Positions 7,932-16,751 of a stretch of 43,168 bases of DNA are shown here, one piece after another. The stretch is from Candidatus Sulfopaludibacter sp. SbA3. Its GTDB lineage: Bacteria; Pseudomonadota; Alphaproteobacteria; Caulobacterales; Hyphomonadaceae. Each line of letters opens with the position of its first letter. Position 1 is the first letter of the stretch. Position numbers and translations under genes: made by a program. The notes under the pieces were generated by a model, which did not search any database, had not been told where the DNA came from, and saw nothing but the letters and a program-made list of their open reading frames with translations. Where the stretch lies: contig CAMDAC010000025.1 of the NCBI GenBank assembly GCA_945888325.1, forward strand, positions 1-43,168, read 5' to 3'.

Positions 7932-8345
7932 TCACGGCAGAACCCTTACACCGACGCGGCCGGCGGCGCGCCGCAGTTCAGTGTCCAGCGTGGCAAGGTC
8001 TGCGCTCAGGCGCAAGGCGAGCTCCAGATAAGCGGCGTCATACACCGTCAACGTTTCGGCCTGCGCCAGCAACGCGGTTTCACGCCACGCGCGGGCGACT
8101 CCCTCATCGTCAACGCGAATGGGTAGTGCCGTCATGAGCGCCAACCGCGCCGCCACATCGCCGCCGCCGATGCGCCCGCGCCTTGCCGCCAGCGTCAACA
8201 CATTCGCTACCTCCCAGACCCAAAGAGCAGGGACGAGGGCGCCGTCGTCGCGCACACGCTCCAGAATGGCATCGGCCGCTGCGCTCGCTTCATCTTCAAA
8301 ACACCAAGCCATGGCGAGGGAACAATCCAGAACCAAAGCGCTCAC
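7932..8345 (-). CDS. VapC-type PIN-domain toxin
   Basis: The protein has 137 residues from GTG 8345, which overlaps the antitoxin stop (GTGA); GAGG lies upstream. The PIN acidic residues are visible: LVLDCSLAMAWCF (first Asp), VWEVANVL (Glu), VYDAAYLELA (Asp) and LATLDTEL (Asp). This family cleaves RNA, often initiator tRNA or rRNA, using Mg2+; the target here is unknown. It is the downstream member of a vapBC-type pair. A longer ATG-started frame (8375) would overlap the antitoxin by 34 bp and is less likely. Confidence 0.88.
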   Translation of the reverse strand: MSALVLDCSLAMAWCFEDEASAAADAILERVRDDGALVPALWVWEVANVLTLAARRGRIGGGDVAARLALMTALPIRVDDEGVARAWRETALLAQAETLTVYDAAYLELALRLSADLATLDTELRRAAGRVGVRVLP

Positions 8346-8578
8346 CGCCGCCCCTCGTTCCTCAGGGCTTTCCAATCAGATGCGAGGGTTGTTCCAGCCC
8401 GCAGCGCCTTCATCTTCGCAATGACAGCGTCCACGTCCTCGCGGGCGGCGTCTTCGGCCCTGACCAGGCGCGCGATCGCCTTCCCGTGCTTTGTGATCAG
8501 CACTTCTTCGCCCGCCGCAACCTTATCGAGCAATGAGGAAAGATGAGTTTTGGCCTCAAAAGCGCCGACTGTGATCAT
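8342..8578 (-). CDS. Phd/YefM-type antitoxin
   Basis: The protein has 78 residues from ATG 8578, with GGAGGG 6 nt upstream; the longer frame from 8608 has no such site. MITVGAFEAKTHLSSLLDKV followed by GEEVLITKHGKAIARLV is the Phd/YefM DNA-binding fold. The C-terminal tail (about 50-78) should wrap the PIN toxin encoded immediately downstream with a 4-nt overlap. An 8-bp palindrome AACTAGTT lies about 30 bp upstream of the start and could be part of the autoregulatory operator. Confidence 0.88.
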   Translation of the reverse strand: MITVGAFEAKTHLSSLLDKVAAGEEVLITKHGKAIARLVRAEDAAREDVDAVIAKMKALRAGTTLASDWKALRNEGRR

Positions 8579-8829
8579 AGAACCCTCCATTTCAACTATA
8601 ACTTCCAACTAGTTTAACATTTCGGGCAGCTTGAAGCAAGGATAGCGGGGAAGTTCTGCAGCAGAGGTGGCCCGATCCGTTTGAACCCCTGTCAGTCTTG
8701 GGATCGTTAGATTTCTGCCGTCTGCGAGAACTGATGCGGCGGTGCTGTATCAGTGACTGTTATCGGCGAGATCGCGCCGCGCAGCCCGATTTGGATTGAA
8801 TGTCGGTCTTTGAGTGCGCTGGCCGTTCG

Positions 8830-9228
8830 TTAGGCCAGCAGCAGGGTGTCTCGCCCCAATTTCTTGAGTCGCTTTGCAGCATCTTTGTCGAAAGTGGCGA
8901 ACATCGCGCCGCCGAGGCTGGCCCCTTCAAAGGCGATGATTCCATCGGCGAAGTCACCGCCTTGGTCCAATAGCGCAAGACCTGCCTCGACAGCCGGACG
9001 ATTCACCTCGACATTGGCGCTGCCAATCAAGCCTCGGATTGCTGCCGCTATATCTGCAGTCGGGATCCCGTATCCACGGGAGAGGACCCAGACAAACTCG
9101 CACAAAGTCGTCGGTCCGATTGCAATGAGATCCGCCCTCGCAAGAGCTGATTGAGCGAGGCGTGCCTGCTTTGGCTCATCGGCCACAATTGCCCGGACGA
9201 GCACATTTGTGTCGGCGGTGATCTTCAT
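8830..9228 (-). CDS. VapC-type PIN-domain toxin, second module
   Basis: The protein has 132 residues from ATG 9228, overlapping the antitoxin stop by ATGA. PIN signatures: ITADTNVLVRAIV (Asp), TLCEFVWVL (Glu), GGDFADGIIAFEGASLG (Asp) and MFATFDKDAAKRL (Asp). It is the closer match to the chromosomal VapC/FitB type. Predicted Mg2+-dependent ribonuclease, neutralised by the AbrB-type protein upstream. It is unrelated in sequence to the first PIN toxin beyond the fold, so the two modules are not a tandem duplication. Confidence 0.9.
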   Translation of the reverse strand: MKITADTNVLVRAIVADEPKQARLAQSALARADLIAIGPTTLCEFVWVLSRGYGIPTADIAAAIRGLIGSANVEVNRPAVEAGLALLDQGGDFADGIIAFEGASLGGAMFATFDKDAAKRLKKLGRDTLLLA

Positions 9229-9485
9229 CTGGTCTCGTCGACTTTGCCGGACCATCCTTGTTTCGTGATTTCATTGATTTCGTCGATGGACAGCGGCGGC
9301 CGGCCCTTCTTTGTGAGCATTCCGAACAACGATGAAATCTCGCCCGTCGACGCCGCCCGAACCTCAATCCTTCCGTCCGGAAGCTTTGTGACGTCAATTT
9401 GCTCACCGGGCCCTACGCCGAGGTGCTCCAGGACGTCCCGCCGAAGCGTAACTTGACCTTTTGAGGTAACGGTAAGAGTGATCAT
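9225..9485 (-). CDS. AbrB/MazE-type (SpoVT fold) antitoxin
   Basis: The protein has 86 residues from ATG 9485. MITLTVTSKGQVTLRRDVLE is the swapped-hairpin AbrB DNA-binding signature; GVGPGEQIDVTKLPDGRIEV completes the barrel. The C-terminal tail (about 50-86) should bind the toxin. There is no Shine-Dalgarno before the ATG; instead a good promoter places the transcription start at or next to the ATG (see the promoter entry), so the message is probably leaderless. The antitoxin should repress its own promoter. Confidence 0.9.
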   Translation of the reverse strand: MITLTVTSKGQVTLRRDVLEHLGVGPGEQIDVTKLPDGRIEVRAASTGEISSLFGMLTKKGRPPLSIDEINEITKQGWSGKVDETR

Positions 9486-9520
9486 AAAGAAAAAGTAAGG
9501 CAAAATCGCCTTACTGTCAA
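9485..9520 (-). promoter_or_regulatory. Leaderless vapBC promoter with operator dyad over spacer and -10
   Basis: On the reverse strand: -35 TTGACA (9520-9515), 17-nt spacer, -10 TACTTT (9497-9492), and the ATG 7 nt after the -10, where transcription should begin. A perfect 8-bp inverted repeat AGTAAGGC / GCCTTACT with a 6-nt loop (9494-9515) covers the spacer and -10, ideal for repression by the AbrB-type antitoxin. Confidence 0.65.
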
Positions 9521-9919
9521 TAGTGGGTCATACGCAGAAGCGTAAGAAGGGATTGCGGAGAGCGTGTTAAGGGACCTGCGACCCGATTGGTCCCGCATTC
9601 AAATCGAAAATTGCCAGCCATCGGTCATTCAGCGGCAGACAGTCGATGACCGTTTCCGAACTCCGGCCTGGCGCTGACGTTGTCAGTGAACGACAGGATT
9701 GAAGCGACCCTGCCAGACGCCAAAATCGATCATCGGAACTTACCTGGCCCTATGCGGACATTTGGAGCGGCGGCAGTGAATGGCCGTTCTTGACAAGTTC
9801 CGGCATTCGATGAGCGCACGAATTTGCGACAGTTGACGCTCATTCTCATGAGCGAAAAACATGACGGGCGAAGTTAGAGCGGACTGTGCTGAAAGTGCTC
9901 ACCGGAAGGTACCCGGGTC
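9521..9919. other. Gene-free stretch with degenerate repeat material
   Basis: No convincing ORF, RNA or terminator is visible here. It contains repeat copy B and a second segment (about 9753-9830) with GGCCGTTCTTGACAAG and TTCCGGCATTCGATGAGCG, which loosely resembles the same repeat. It probably represents eroded insertion or gene remnants between the vapBC module and the 3' end of the TonB receptor gene. Confidence 0.4.
9651..9716 (+). repeat. Dispersed degenerate repeat, copy B
   Basis: AACTCCGGCCTGGCGCTGACG, after removing one base, aligns with copies A and C, followed by GAACGACAGG and GCGACCCTGCC shared with copy A. It lies about 165 bp upstream of the second vapBC start. Confidence 0.55.
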
Positions 9920-12184
9920 TCAGAATGACTTTGACAGTGTCAATCCGAATTCACGAGGCCTCACGACGTTGATGCTGTTCTTGAACTCGGACGGACTGAT
10001 ATAGGTCACGCCGCGTTCGTCGAAGGCATTGTTCAGGAACATGTTCAGACTCCAGTCCCCGGCATCGAAACCCAGCTGGAAATTGGCGAGGCTGTAAGCG
10101 TCGAGAGACTGCGCCGCCGCCGAATCTACATTGTTCACGCTGTCGCCGGTGTAGCTGTAGTCGCCGCGCAGGTGGAAATCGCCGCCGAGCGCCTCGGCCG
10201 GAATTCGGTAGTCCGCATACACCGAGAATTTCTCTTCCGGCGTCACGGGGAGGCGTGCGCCCTTTGGCGCGCCGAGGAAGTCACTCGGCTCCGACAGTTC
10301 CGCAGACAGCAAGGTGCCTGCAAGGCCGACCTGCAGGTATTCGGTCAAGAGCGCGTCGAGCTGGGCTTCGATGCCATTGATCTCTGCCTGCCCGACATTG
10401 GCGGTGACGAAGAAGAACGTCGCTGGATCCGGGTTGCGCACTTCCAGCTGGAAATCGTCCCACGACATCAGGAAGGCGGCGGCGTTGAACGTCACGCGCT
10501 TGTCGGCGAAGGAGGACTTGAGGCCGACTTCAAAGTTGGTCAGCTTGTCGGCGTCATACTGCTTGGGCACGGCGAGGCCGGGTCTGTCGCGGTTGGCGCC
10601 GCCGAGACGGAAACCCTGCGAATAGGTCGTGTAGACCAGCATGTCGTCGTTCGGCTGCCAGGCGAGGCTGAGCTTCGGCGTGAAGCCGTTCTCTGGCGCT
10701 GGCGAGACCGAGTCCTCAACCGGCAGGCCTTGCGGGATCTCCGTGTAGATTGACTGATCATTGTTGGCGTCGAAATACCGTGCACCCACGGTTCCGGTAA
10801 GCTGTTCGGTGAGCTTGTAGCTTACCTCGCCGAACAGCGCGACCTGGTCCTGGTCATAGCCGACCTTCTGGTAGAAATAGATGTCGGTCGGCGCATCAAG
10901 ATAGGCAGCCACTGACGCGAAGGACGGTGAAAGCTCGTAATCCTCGATGTGGGCGCCGGCGAGCGTATCGCCTTCGATCTTTTCGTAGAAGGCGCCGATG
11001 ATCCAGTTCCAGCGCGACGCGTCGTCATTGGACGACAGGCGCGTTTCGAGAGCCGAGCGGCGCTCTTTCAGTTGGAAATCGTAGAAGCCGATCGGGTCCG
11101 GGCCGAAATCGTAGAAGGCATAGTAAGCTGGATCCGCAACCGCCTTCGCAGACAGGAATTGCATGTAGGCGGTATTATCGGAGATCGAATCGATGTCCCG
11201 GCGGAAATGCGAGGCGGTGACGATCAGGTCGGCAAAACCCAAATCCCCTTCGACCGACAGGGCCGCCTGGTTCCATTCATCCTTACGGCTTTCGTCGTAG
11301 AACTTGATCGTCTGGAGGTCGCCGACCAGCGGATCATAATCCGACAGGCCGTCGGCATCGGAGGTCTGGAAAGCGTAGCTCGCCGTGGCCGACCAGTTCG
11401 CGTCGATTTCGTAGCGCGCCGCCGCGCGGCCGCCAAAGGTCTTGATCTTGTCAACGTCGCTTTCTGCAATTGCCGCGTTGCTGACCGTGCCGCCGGGCGT
11501 GGTGCCCGGCACGTTGTCAACATAACCGGACTCTTCGCCGTAAAACCCGACGAGACGCAGCGCCAGCTTGTCTTCGACGACCGGAAGGTTGGCCACCCCC
11601 TGAAGGTCAAACGAACTGCCGCCCTCTTCCAGGGATTTGACCGTGGCTTCGGCCGATCCCGAAACGCCTGAAGCGTCCGGCTTGTTGGTGATGATCTTCA
11701 GCGTACCCGATTGCGAACTCGCGCCATAGAGCGTGCCTTGCGGGCCGCTGAGAACCTCGATGCGCTCCACGTCAACGATGCGAACGTCCGGGGTTTGAGC
11801 ATTCGACGTGATCGGCTGATCGTCCAGATAGATCCCGGCCGAAGACTGGCCCGAACGGCTGGCGCTGCTTTCGGCCACGCCGCGGATCACTAGCTTGGTC
11901 TGTCCAGGCCCTTGGGTGTTGAAAGAAACGGACGGCGCAAACCGCGCATAGTCTTCAAACTTCGTGATGTTGAGGCGCTTGATCTCTTCATCGCCGAACG
12001 CCTGCACGCTGGCCGGGACATCCTGCAGACTTTCCGAGCGCTTGCGCGCGGTCACGGTCACTGACTGGAGTTGAAGCTCCGGCGTCTCTTCCGCAGAAGC
12101 CGCGAGCGGGAACCCGAGGCCGCAGACCAGCGCCGCGGTCGACACAGAACCTACCAGAATTCGTATGGTACGAGACGTTTTCAT
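9920..12184 (-). CDS. TonB-dependent outer-membrane receptor
   Basis: The protein has 754 residues. The signal peptide ends PLAASA, followed by a TonB-box-like LQSVTVTARKR, a plug domain (about 50-165; DVPASVQAFGDEEIKRLNI, IYLDDQPI, RIEVLSGPQGTLYGASSQSG) and a 22-strand-type barrel ending in REFGLTLSKSF with terminal Phe. It belongs to the large CirA/FecA-like group common in Caulobacterales and sphingomonads. The imported ligand is unknown. The ATG is preceded by GGGGATTGACGA. It is divergent from the hydroxylase gene, with a 182-bp shared promoter region, which suggests joint regulation. Confidence 0.93.
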   Translation of the reverse strand: MKTSRTIRILVGSVSTAALVCGLGFPLAASAEETPELQLQSVTVTARKRSESLQDVPASVQAFGDEEIKRLNITKFEDYARFAPSVSFNTQGPGQTKLVIRGVAESSASRSGQSSAGIYLDDQPITSNAQTPDVRIVDVERIEVLSGPQGTLYGASSQSGTLKIITNKPDASGVSGSAEATVKSLEEGGSSFDLQGVANLPVVEDKLALRLVGFYGEESGYVDNVPGTTPGGTVSNAAIAESDVDKIKTFGGRAAARYEIDANWSATASYAFQTSDADGLSDYDPLVGDLQTIKFYDESRKDEWNQAALSVEGDLGFADLIVTASHFRRDIDSISDNTAYMQFLSAKAVADPAYYAFYDFGPDPIGFYDFQLKERRSALETRLSSNDDASRWNWIIGAFYEKIEGDTLAGAHIEDYELSPSFASVAAYLDAPTDIYFYQKVGYDQDQVALFGEVSYKLTEQLTGTVGARYFDANNDQSIYTEIPQGLPVEDSVSPAPENGFTPKLSLAWQPNDDMLVYTTYSQGFRLGGANRDRPGLAVPKQYDADKLTNFEVGLKSSFADKRVTFNAAAFLMSWDDFQLEVRNPDPATFFFVTANVGQAEINGIEAQLDALLTEYLQVGLAGTLLSAELSEPSDFLGAPKGARLPVTPEEKFSVYADYRIPAEALGGDFHLRGDYSYTGDSVNNVDSAAAQSLDAYSLANFQLGFDAGDWSLNMFLNNAFDERGVTYISPSEFKNSINVVRPREFGLTLSKSF

Positions 12185-12366
12185 TCGTCAATCCCCAGTC
12201 AAGCGCGTTCAGCCCCCCGCGGGACAAACAAGTCGTGCAGCCACCAGATGTCGCGCGACGCGCCGACCTGCCAGTGAACTTTTTGAGACGCAGCCCCAGG
12301 ACTTGAAGATGTCCGTCGTCGGTGGTTGTTCGGAACGCCAGCACAAACTTTGGGGTTGTTTTCAGA

Positions 12367-12912
12367 ATGGATATCGGAACCTTGTGGCGATCGCTGGGGC
12401 CGGTGGACTCGCAGCCCCTCGCAGCCCGCGCCGCAACCCTTCCAGAGGAAGCCTGGCGCGAATTCGACTTCCGCCAGCGCGCCTATGATGTCCATCACGA
12501 TACCCAGTCGGTGGTGCTGCTGTTCTGCAACGAAGCCTGGCCGGACGTGACGATCTCGAAACAGCCGGGCTGGGACCGTCTCGCCGATCTCGCGGTTCCC
12601 CTGATGCACACCATCCTTCAGCAGCACTATCCGCCCGGTGGCAAAATTCTGCGCGCGATGGTGGCGAAGCTGGTCGCCGGGGGAAGGATCAAGCCGCACA
12701 TGGACTCGCTCTCGTCCTTCCGCGCCGGTCACCGCATCCACATCCCGCTGACCAGCAATGAAGGCGTCCGCTTCACGATTGACGGACGGCCCTGCCCAAT
12801 GCAGGTCGGCGAAGCGGTCGAAATCAACAACCAGAAGATCCATTCCGTAATGAATACAGGACAGGAAGACCGCCTCTCCTTCATCTTCGACTATGTTGCG
12901 CCAAAGGCCTGA
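12367..12912 (+). CDS. Aspartyl/asparaginyl beta-hydroxylase-like 2-oxoglutarate oxygenase
   Basis: The protein has 181 residues from ATG 12367, the size of the catalytic domain alone. The double-stranded beta-helix iron site is visible as H111-x-D113 in GRIKPHMDS, with distal His159 in NNQKIHSVMN and Arg169 (EDRLSF) placed to bind 2-oxoglutarate; GHRIHIPLTSNEGVRF is characteristic of the family. It should hydroxylate a peptide, protein or free amino-acid side chain in the cytoplasm. It starts an apparent operon with the propeller protein (8 bp to the next ATG) and is divergent from a TonB receptor, so the substrate may be related to an imported or secreted molecule (inference). Confidence 0.85.
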   Translation: MDIGTLWRSLGPVDSQPLAARAATLPEEAWREFDFRQRAYDVHHDTQSVVLLFCNEAWPDVTISKQPGWDRLADLAVPLMHTILQQHYPPGGKILRAMVAKLVAGGRIKPHMDSLSSFRAGHRIHIPLTSNEGVRFTIDGRPCPMQVGEAVEINNQKIHSVMNTGQEDRLSFIFDYVAPKA

Positions 12913-12920
12913 GCCCGGAC

Positions 12921-13850
12921 ATGACCCAGCTCATTGCAACATCCGTCGTTCGCGGCGCCCGGCAGGGCGAGAGCCATGGCGGCGTCTATCTCGTTGACTT
13001 TGGCAAGGACCGGGTTGAACAGAAGATCGACTGGAACCGGATGGATATCGACTGGTCCGGTCGGGGATGGGACCGGGGCTTGCGCGGGATCGCATTTGGG
13101 CCGGACCCTGCCGCACCCGAAGAAATCTACATCGCGGCCAGCGACGAACTCTTCGTCTACTCGCCGGACTTCACGCTGAAGTCCAGCCACCGCTGCCGCT
13201 ACCTCAAGCATTGCCATGAGATCTGCGTGCGGGACGGCATGCTGTTCCTCACCTCGACGGGATTCGACGCCCTCCTCGGATTTTCCCTTTTTGCGCGCGT
13301 CTTTACCTGGGGCCTGCGTCTGACACCCGGTCCAGGGGGCGTGGCCTTGTCGTCCTTTGATCCGTGCTCGGACAATGGACCCTCGCCCGCGAAGACGCTG
13401 CACCTGAACTCGATCTGCGCGGCGGCCAACGGCCTTTATTTCAGCGGCCTGCAAACGCCGGGCCTGCTGCACTTTGACGGGAAAACCGTTTCGATGCGGG
13501 CCTCGCTTCCAGCGGGAACACACAATGCGCAGCCCTTCCGGGACGGCATCCTGTTCAATGACACCGCCGCCGACATGGTTCGCTATGTCACGCCGTCTCG
13601 CCAGCGCACCTTCCAGGTTCCGGCCTATGATCCGGCCACCCTCACGCACATGGACCATGCCGATGGCCAGACCGCGCGGCCCGGTTTCGCGCGCGGTCTG
13701 TGCGCCGTCACCGACACGCTGATCGCCGCCGGGTCATCGCCGACCACGCTTGCGCTGCACGATCTTGCAGAAAACCGAACCGTCCGGTTCGTGACCCTGT
13801 CGCGGGACGTGCGCAACGCGGTCCACGGTCTCGAGGTCTGGCCATTCTGA
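12921..13850 (+). CDS. Predicted beta-propeller protein, DUF4915/TIGR03032-like
   Basis: The protein has 309 residues with no signal peptide. Repeated blade-like segments occur: GGVYLVDFGKDRVEQKIDW, GIAFGPDPAAPEEIYIAAS, HEICVRDGMLFLTSTGFD, LNSICAAANGLYFSGLQ, GLCAVTDTLIAAGSSP. The HLNSI...YFSG pattern resembles the DUF4915/TIGR03032 family, often found beside sulfotransferases and TPR proteins; this assignment is from memory and unverified. Starting 8 bp after the hydroxylase gene, it is almost certainly co-transcribed with it. A scaffold or substrate-holding role is speculation. Confidence 0.6.
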   Translation: MTQLIATSVVRGARQGESHGGVYLVDFGKDRVEQKIDWNRMDIDWSGRGWDRGLRGIAFGPDPAAPEEIYIAASDELFVYSPDFTLKSSHRCRYLKHCHEICVRDGMLFLTSTGFDALLGFSLFARVFTWGLRLTPGPGGVALSSFDPCSDNGPSPAKTLHLNSICAAANGLYFSGLQTPGLLHFDGKTVSMRASLPAGTHNAQPFRDGILFNDTAADMVRYVTPSRQRTFQVPAYDPATLTHMDHADGQTARPGFARGLCAVTDTLIAAGSSPTTLALHDLAENRTVRFVTLSRDVRNAVHGLEVWPF

Positions 13851-13856
13851 CGCTGA

Positions 13857-14825
13857 TCAGCGCCCGATCGTGACGTCCGCAACAGCCGCGCGGTGATCGG
13901 ACGGCCAGGGCGTGAAGGCGATTTCGGCGGGCGGCGCGGCCTCGCCGGCCACAAGGGCATCCGTCACGCGGAGCAACGCTCCGCCAGCGAAGACATAATC
14001 GATCCGGTCGTGATGGTCTGCCGGATCATCGGGCGCGGTCGTTGGGGTCCAGGTGAACCCGGGTTTCTCCATCTCGTCGGGATGAACCAGGCGGTAGGTG
14101 TCGGTCAGGCCGGCCACCTCGAGCATTTTCGCAGCCGGGAACGCTACGGCCTGCGGGTGACGGCCCGCGGCCTTGGCGCGCTCGGTCCAGTCGCGCCACG
14201 AGGGTTCGTTGAAATCACCGGTCACGAAAATCGCGTCAGCCGCCTTCGCTTCGTCCAGTTCCGCCACGAGCAGGTCCACCGCGCCGCCCCGGGCCGCGCG
14301 GGCCGCCGCCACACCTTCTTCCGGCGTGGTGAGAAAAGGCGCCGTTTCATACGGGATGCCGGCAAACTGATAGGGCTGGTAGGGATAGTCCCAGAGGTGC
14401 ACGTTGAACGCGTAGATCGTGCGGCCCGGCGCTTCGATCCTGACGCCGAGATCATTCTGGGTCGCGCCCGAAATCGGCCAGCGGCTCAGAACGGCGTTCG
14501 ACCACAGGGCAGCGTTCTCCTTGGTCTGCACATAGTGGTAGTAACCCAGCGCTTCTGCGAGGGCGGGGGCGCGGCTTTCGCCCCGGGCCGGGCAAATGTC
14601 GCCGGAGCAGATCTCGCCTTCCAGCTGGGTTTCCTGCAGCCCGATGATGTCGGCATCCAGCGCCTTCAGGACTGCAACAGTTTCGTCGATCGGCTTTCCG
14701 GCATTGCCGCCGGCCCCCCAGACATTGAAACTCACCACCCGTACCGGCAGGGGCTGGTTTGTATCCGGCGCTGTCGCGCAGCCGGTCAGCGCCAAAGCAA
14801 ACAGAATCGCCAGAACTTGTTTCAT
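13857..14825 (-). CDS. Endonuclease/exonuclease/phosphatase-family lipoprotein
   Basis: The protein has 322 residues from ATG 14825 (GAGGCGGCA upstream), giving a short lipoprotein signal ending ALTGC (Cys16). Metal-site motifs of the DNase I-like fold are all present: SFNVWG (Asn34), LQET (Glu65), VHLWD, VTGDFNEPSW (Asp/Asn pair), DRIDYVF and SDHRAAV (terminal Asp-His). This fold covers nucleases, sphingomyelinases and phosphoinositide phosphatases; lipoprotein anchoring suggests a periplasmic phosphodiesterase acting on lipids or nucleotides. It is convergent with the propeller gene (7-bp gap) and divergent from the TPR-sulfotransferase. Confidence 0.88.
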   Translation of the reverse strand: MKQVLAILFALALTGCATAPDTNQPLPVRVVSFNVWGAGGNAGKPIDETVAVLKALDADIIGLQETQLEGEICSGDICPARGESRAPALAEALGYYHYVQTKENAALWSNAVLSRWPISGATQNDLGVRIEAPGRTIYAFNVHLWDYPYQPYQFAGIPYETAPFLTTPEEGVAAARAARGGAVDLLVAELDEAKAADAIFVTGDFNEPSWRDWTERAKAAGRHPQAVAFPAAKMLEVAGLTDTYRLVHPDEMEKPGFTWTPTTAPDDPADHHDRIDYVFAGGALLRVTDALVAGEAAPPAEIAFTPWPSDHRAAVADVTIGR

Positions 14826-14933
14826 TGCCGCCTCCCGCATGGACGCGGCTGTGCTAACACGCCTTGCGAGTCGGCTTGATGACAGGTCCTGGAGCCATCG
14901 GCGCAACACGTAGACATCGGCGAGACCACAGCG

Positions 14934-16679
14934 ATGACCGCGCAGAAGGTTGCAGATCTAGAGGCCGAGGCCGCCCGCCAGTTGGCTGCGGGCCATCCGC
15001 TGGAGGCGGCGGCGATGTTCCGGCGCGCGGGCAGGCTGCATGCAGCGGCCGGCCGCTCAGCGGCCGCCGATGCCGCGTTCGCCCGCTATTTTGAACTCTC
15101 CCCCGACGCCGCACTCGTCGCCGAAGCTGCAGAACGCCACCAGGCCGGCGACCCGGAAGCCGCGCTCGCTGGATACGACGCCGTCCTTCGCCGCTCGCCC
15201 AACAACGTTGATGCATTGCGCTTGAAAGGCGTTGCGCTGAGCCAGCTCCGGCAGTTCGACGCAGCAGAGAAAGCCCTGCGCCGGGCCGTCGAGATTGCGC
15301 CCGACTTTGCTGTCGCCTGGAGCAATCTCGGCGGGCTGCTCAGCGAAGCGGAACGCCCGGACGCGGCTGCCGACGCCTATCGCCGCGCCCTCGCGCTCGA
15401 CCCCGGCAATGCGCACATGCACTTCAATCTGGCGAACGCGCTGGTCGTCGCAGACGACCCGGCCGCCGCCGCCGGCGCTTACCGTGCCGCACTGGCCTTC
15501 CAGCCACACCATCCCGGCGCCCTGATCGGGCTCGGCCACGTTCTGAAAACACTGGGCCATCAGACAGAAGCAATCAGCGCTTACCGGAAATGCCTCGAAT
15601 TGAGCCCTGGATATGGCGAAGTCTGGTGGAGCCTCGCGAACCTCAAAACCTACAGATTTTCCGATGACGAAATCAGACGGATGCAGGAAGCGCTGGCGAC
15701 AGAGGCGATGACCGAAGAGGCACGCGTCAGCGTGGAATATGCACTCGGCAAGGCGTTCGAAGATTGCAAGGACTTTGACGCGGCGTTCGGCTGGTATGCG
15801 AAGGGCGCTGCACGCCAACGCCTGCGCGTCGCCTACGATCCGGTGCAGACCGAAGCCATCAATGACCGGATCATTGACATGTTCGATGCCGCCTTTTTTG
15901 CCGAACGCAGTGGCTGGGGACATGACGACCCGGCTCCGATCTTCATCGTGGGCCTGCCGCGCTCGGGCTCAACCCTGATCGAACAAATCCTCGCCAGTCA
16001 CAGTCTCGTGGACGGAACCAGCGAACTGCCCGAACTGGGCCGGCTCGCGGTCTCGATCGGCAAATTCCGGTCAGACGGCGTGACTTATCCCGAGGCCGTG
16101 CGCGATCTCGACCGCGCAGACTGCCGCGCGCTGGGCAGAAGTTATCTCGAGCGGACGCGGCGCCACCGGGGCAGTGGCATTTTCTTTACCGACAAGATGC
16201 CCAACAACTTCCCGTCCATTGGGCTGATCCGGCTGATCCTGCCCCGCGCAAAGGTGATTGACGCGCGCCGCCACCCGCTCGACAGCTGCATGGGCGCGTT
16301 CAAGCAATTATTCGCAGCTGGACAGACCTTCAGCTACGATCTTTTCGAACTTGGAGAGTATTACCGTCAGTACATTCGCATGATGGACTGGTGGCATCAG
16401 ACCCTTCCTGGATTTGTTCTGCAGGCAGACTATGAGGCGATGGTCGGTGATCAGGAGAATGAGATCCGCCGACTTCTGGATTTCTGCGGCCTGCCATTCG
16501 AGGAAGCCTGCCTCCAGTTCCACAAAACCGAGCGAGCTGTGAAGACTGCCAGTTCCGAACAGGTTCGCCAACCCATTTATACTGGATCACTAGGAAGTTG
16601 GCGGCGCTTCAGAAAACACCTCACGCCCGTGGAGCGTCAGCTAGCGGACATTCTGGACCGCTGGCCGCATGAAGGTTGA
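14934..16679 (+). CDS. Tetratricopeptide-repeat sulfotransferase
   Basis: The protein has 581 residues. Residues about 1-250 form tandem TPRs (AAEKALRRAVEIAPDFAVAW, AADAYRRALALDPGNAHMHF). A sulfotransferase domain follows: the PAPS 5'-phosphosulfate loop IFIVGLPRSGSTLIEQIL (about 336-353), SHSLVDGTSELPEL, and the 3'-phosphate strand IDARRHPLDSCMGAFKQLF. The architecture is that of bacterial TPR-sulfotransferases, thought to transfer sulfate from PAPS to a peptide, sugar or lipid held by the TPR groove; the acceptor is unknown. Predicted cytoplasmic. With the receptor, hydroxylase and propeller genes it suggests a modification pathway. Confidence 0.92.
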   Translation: MTAQKVADLEAEAARQLAAGHPLEAAAMFRRAGRLHAAAGRSAAADAAFARYFELSPDAALVAEAAERHQAGDPEAALAGYDAVLRRSPNNVDALRLKGVALSQLRQFDAAEKALRRAVEIAPDFAVAWSNLGGLLSEAERPDAAADAYRRALALDPGNAHMHFNLANALVVADDPAAAAGAYRAALAFQPHHPGALIGLGHVLKTLGHQTEAISAYRKCLELSPGYGEVWWSLANLKTYRFSDDEIRRMQEALATEAMTEEARVSVEYALGKAFEDCKDFDAAFGWYAKGAARQRLRVAYDPVQTEAINDRIIDMFDAAFFAERSGWGHDDPAPIFIVGLPRSGSTLIEQILASHSLVDGTSELPELGRLAVSIGKFRSDGVTYPEAVRDLDRADCRALGRSYLERTRRHRGSGIFFTDKMPNNFPSIGLIRLILPRAKVIDARRHPLDSCMGAFKQLFAAGQTFSYDLFELGEYYRQYIRMMDWWHQTLPGFVLQADYEAMVGDQENEIRRLLDFCGLPFEEACLQFHKTERAVKTASSEQVRQPIYTGSLGSWRRFRKHLTPVERQLADILDRWPHEG

Positions 16680-16751
16680 CCGAGACGGCGTTGAGCAACG
16701 CCGGCCGGCTGCCGTTTGTAATAGCCACCCAAAAACCGGGTCGCTTCCGTT

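Noticed and set aside
16687..16702. GGCGTT/AACGCC hairpin after the sulfotransferase as a terminator
   Set aside because: Only a 6-bp stem, with no T-run following in either direction.
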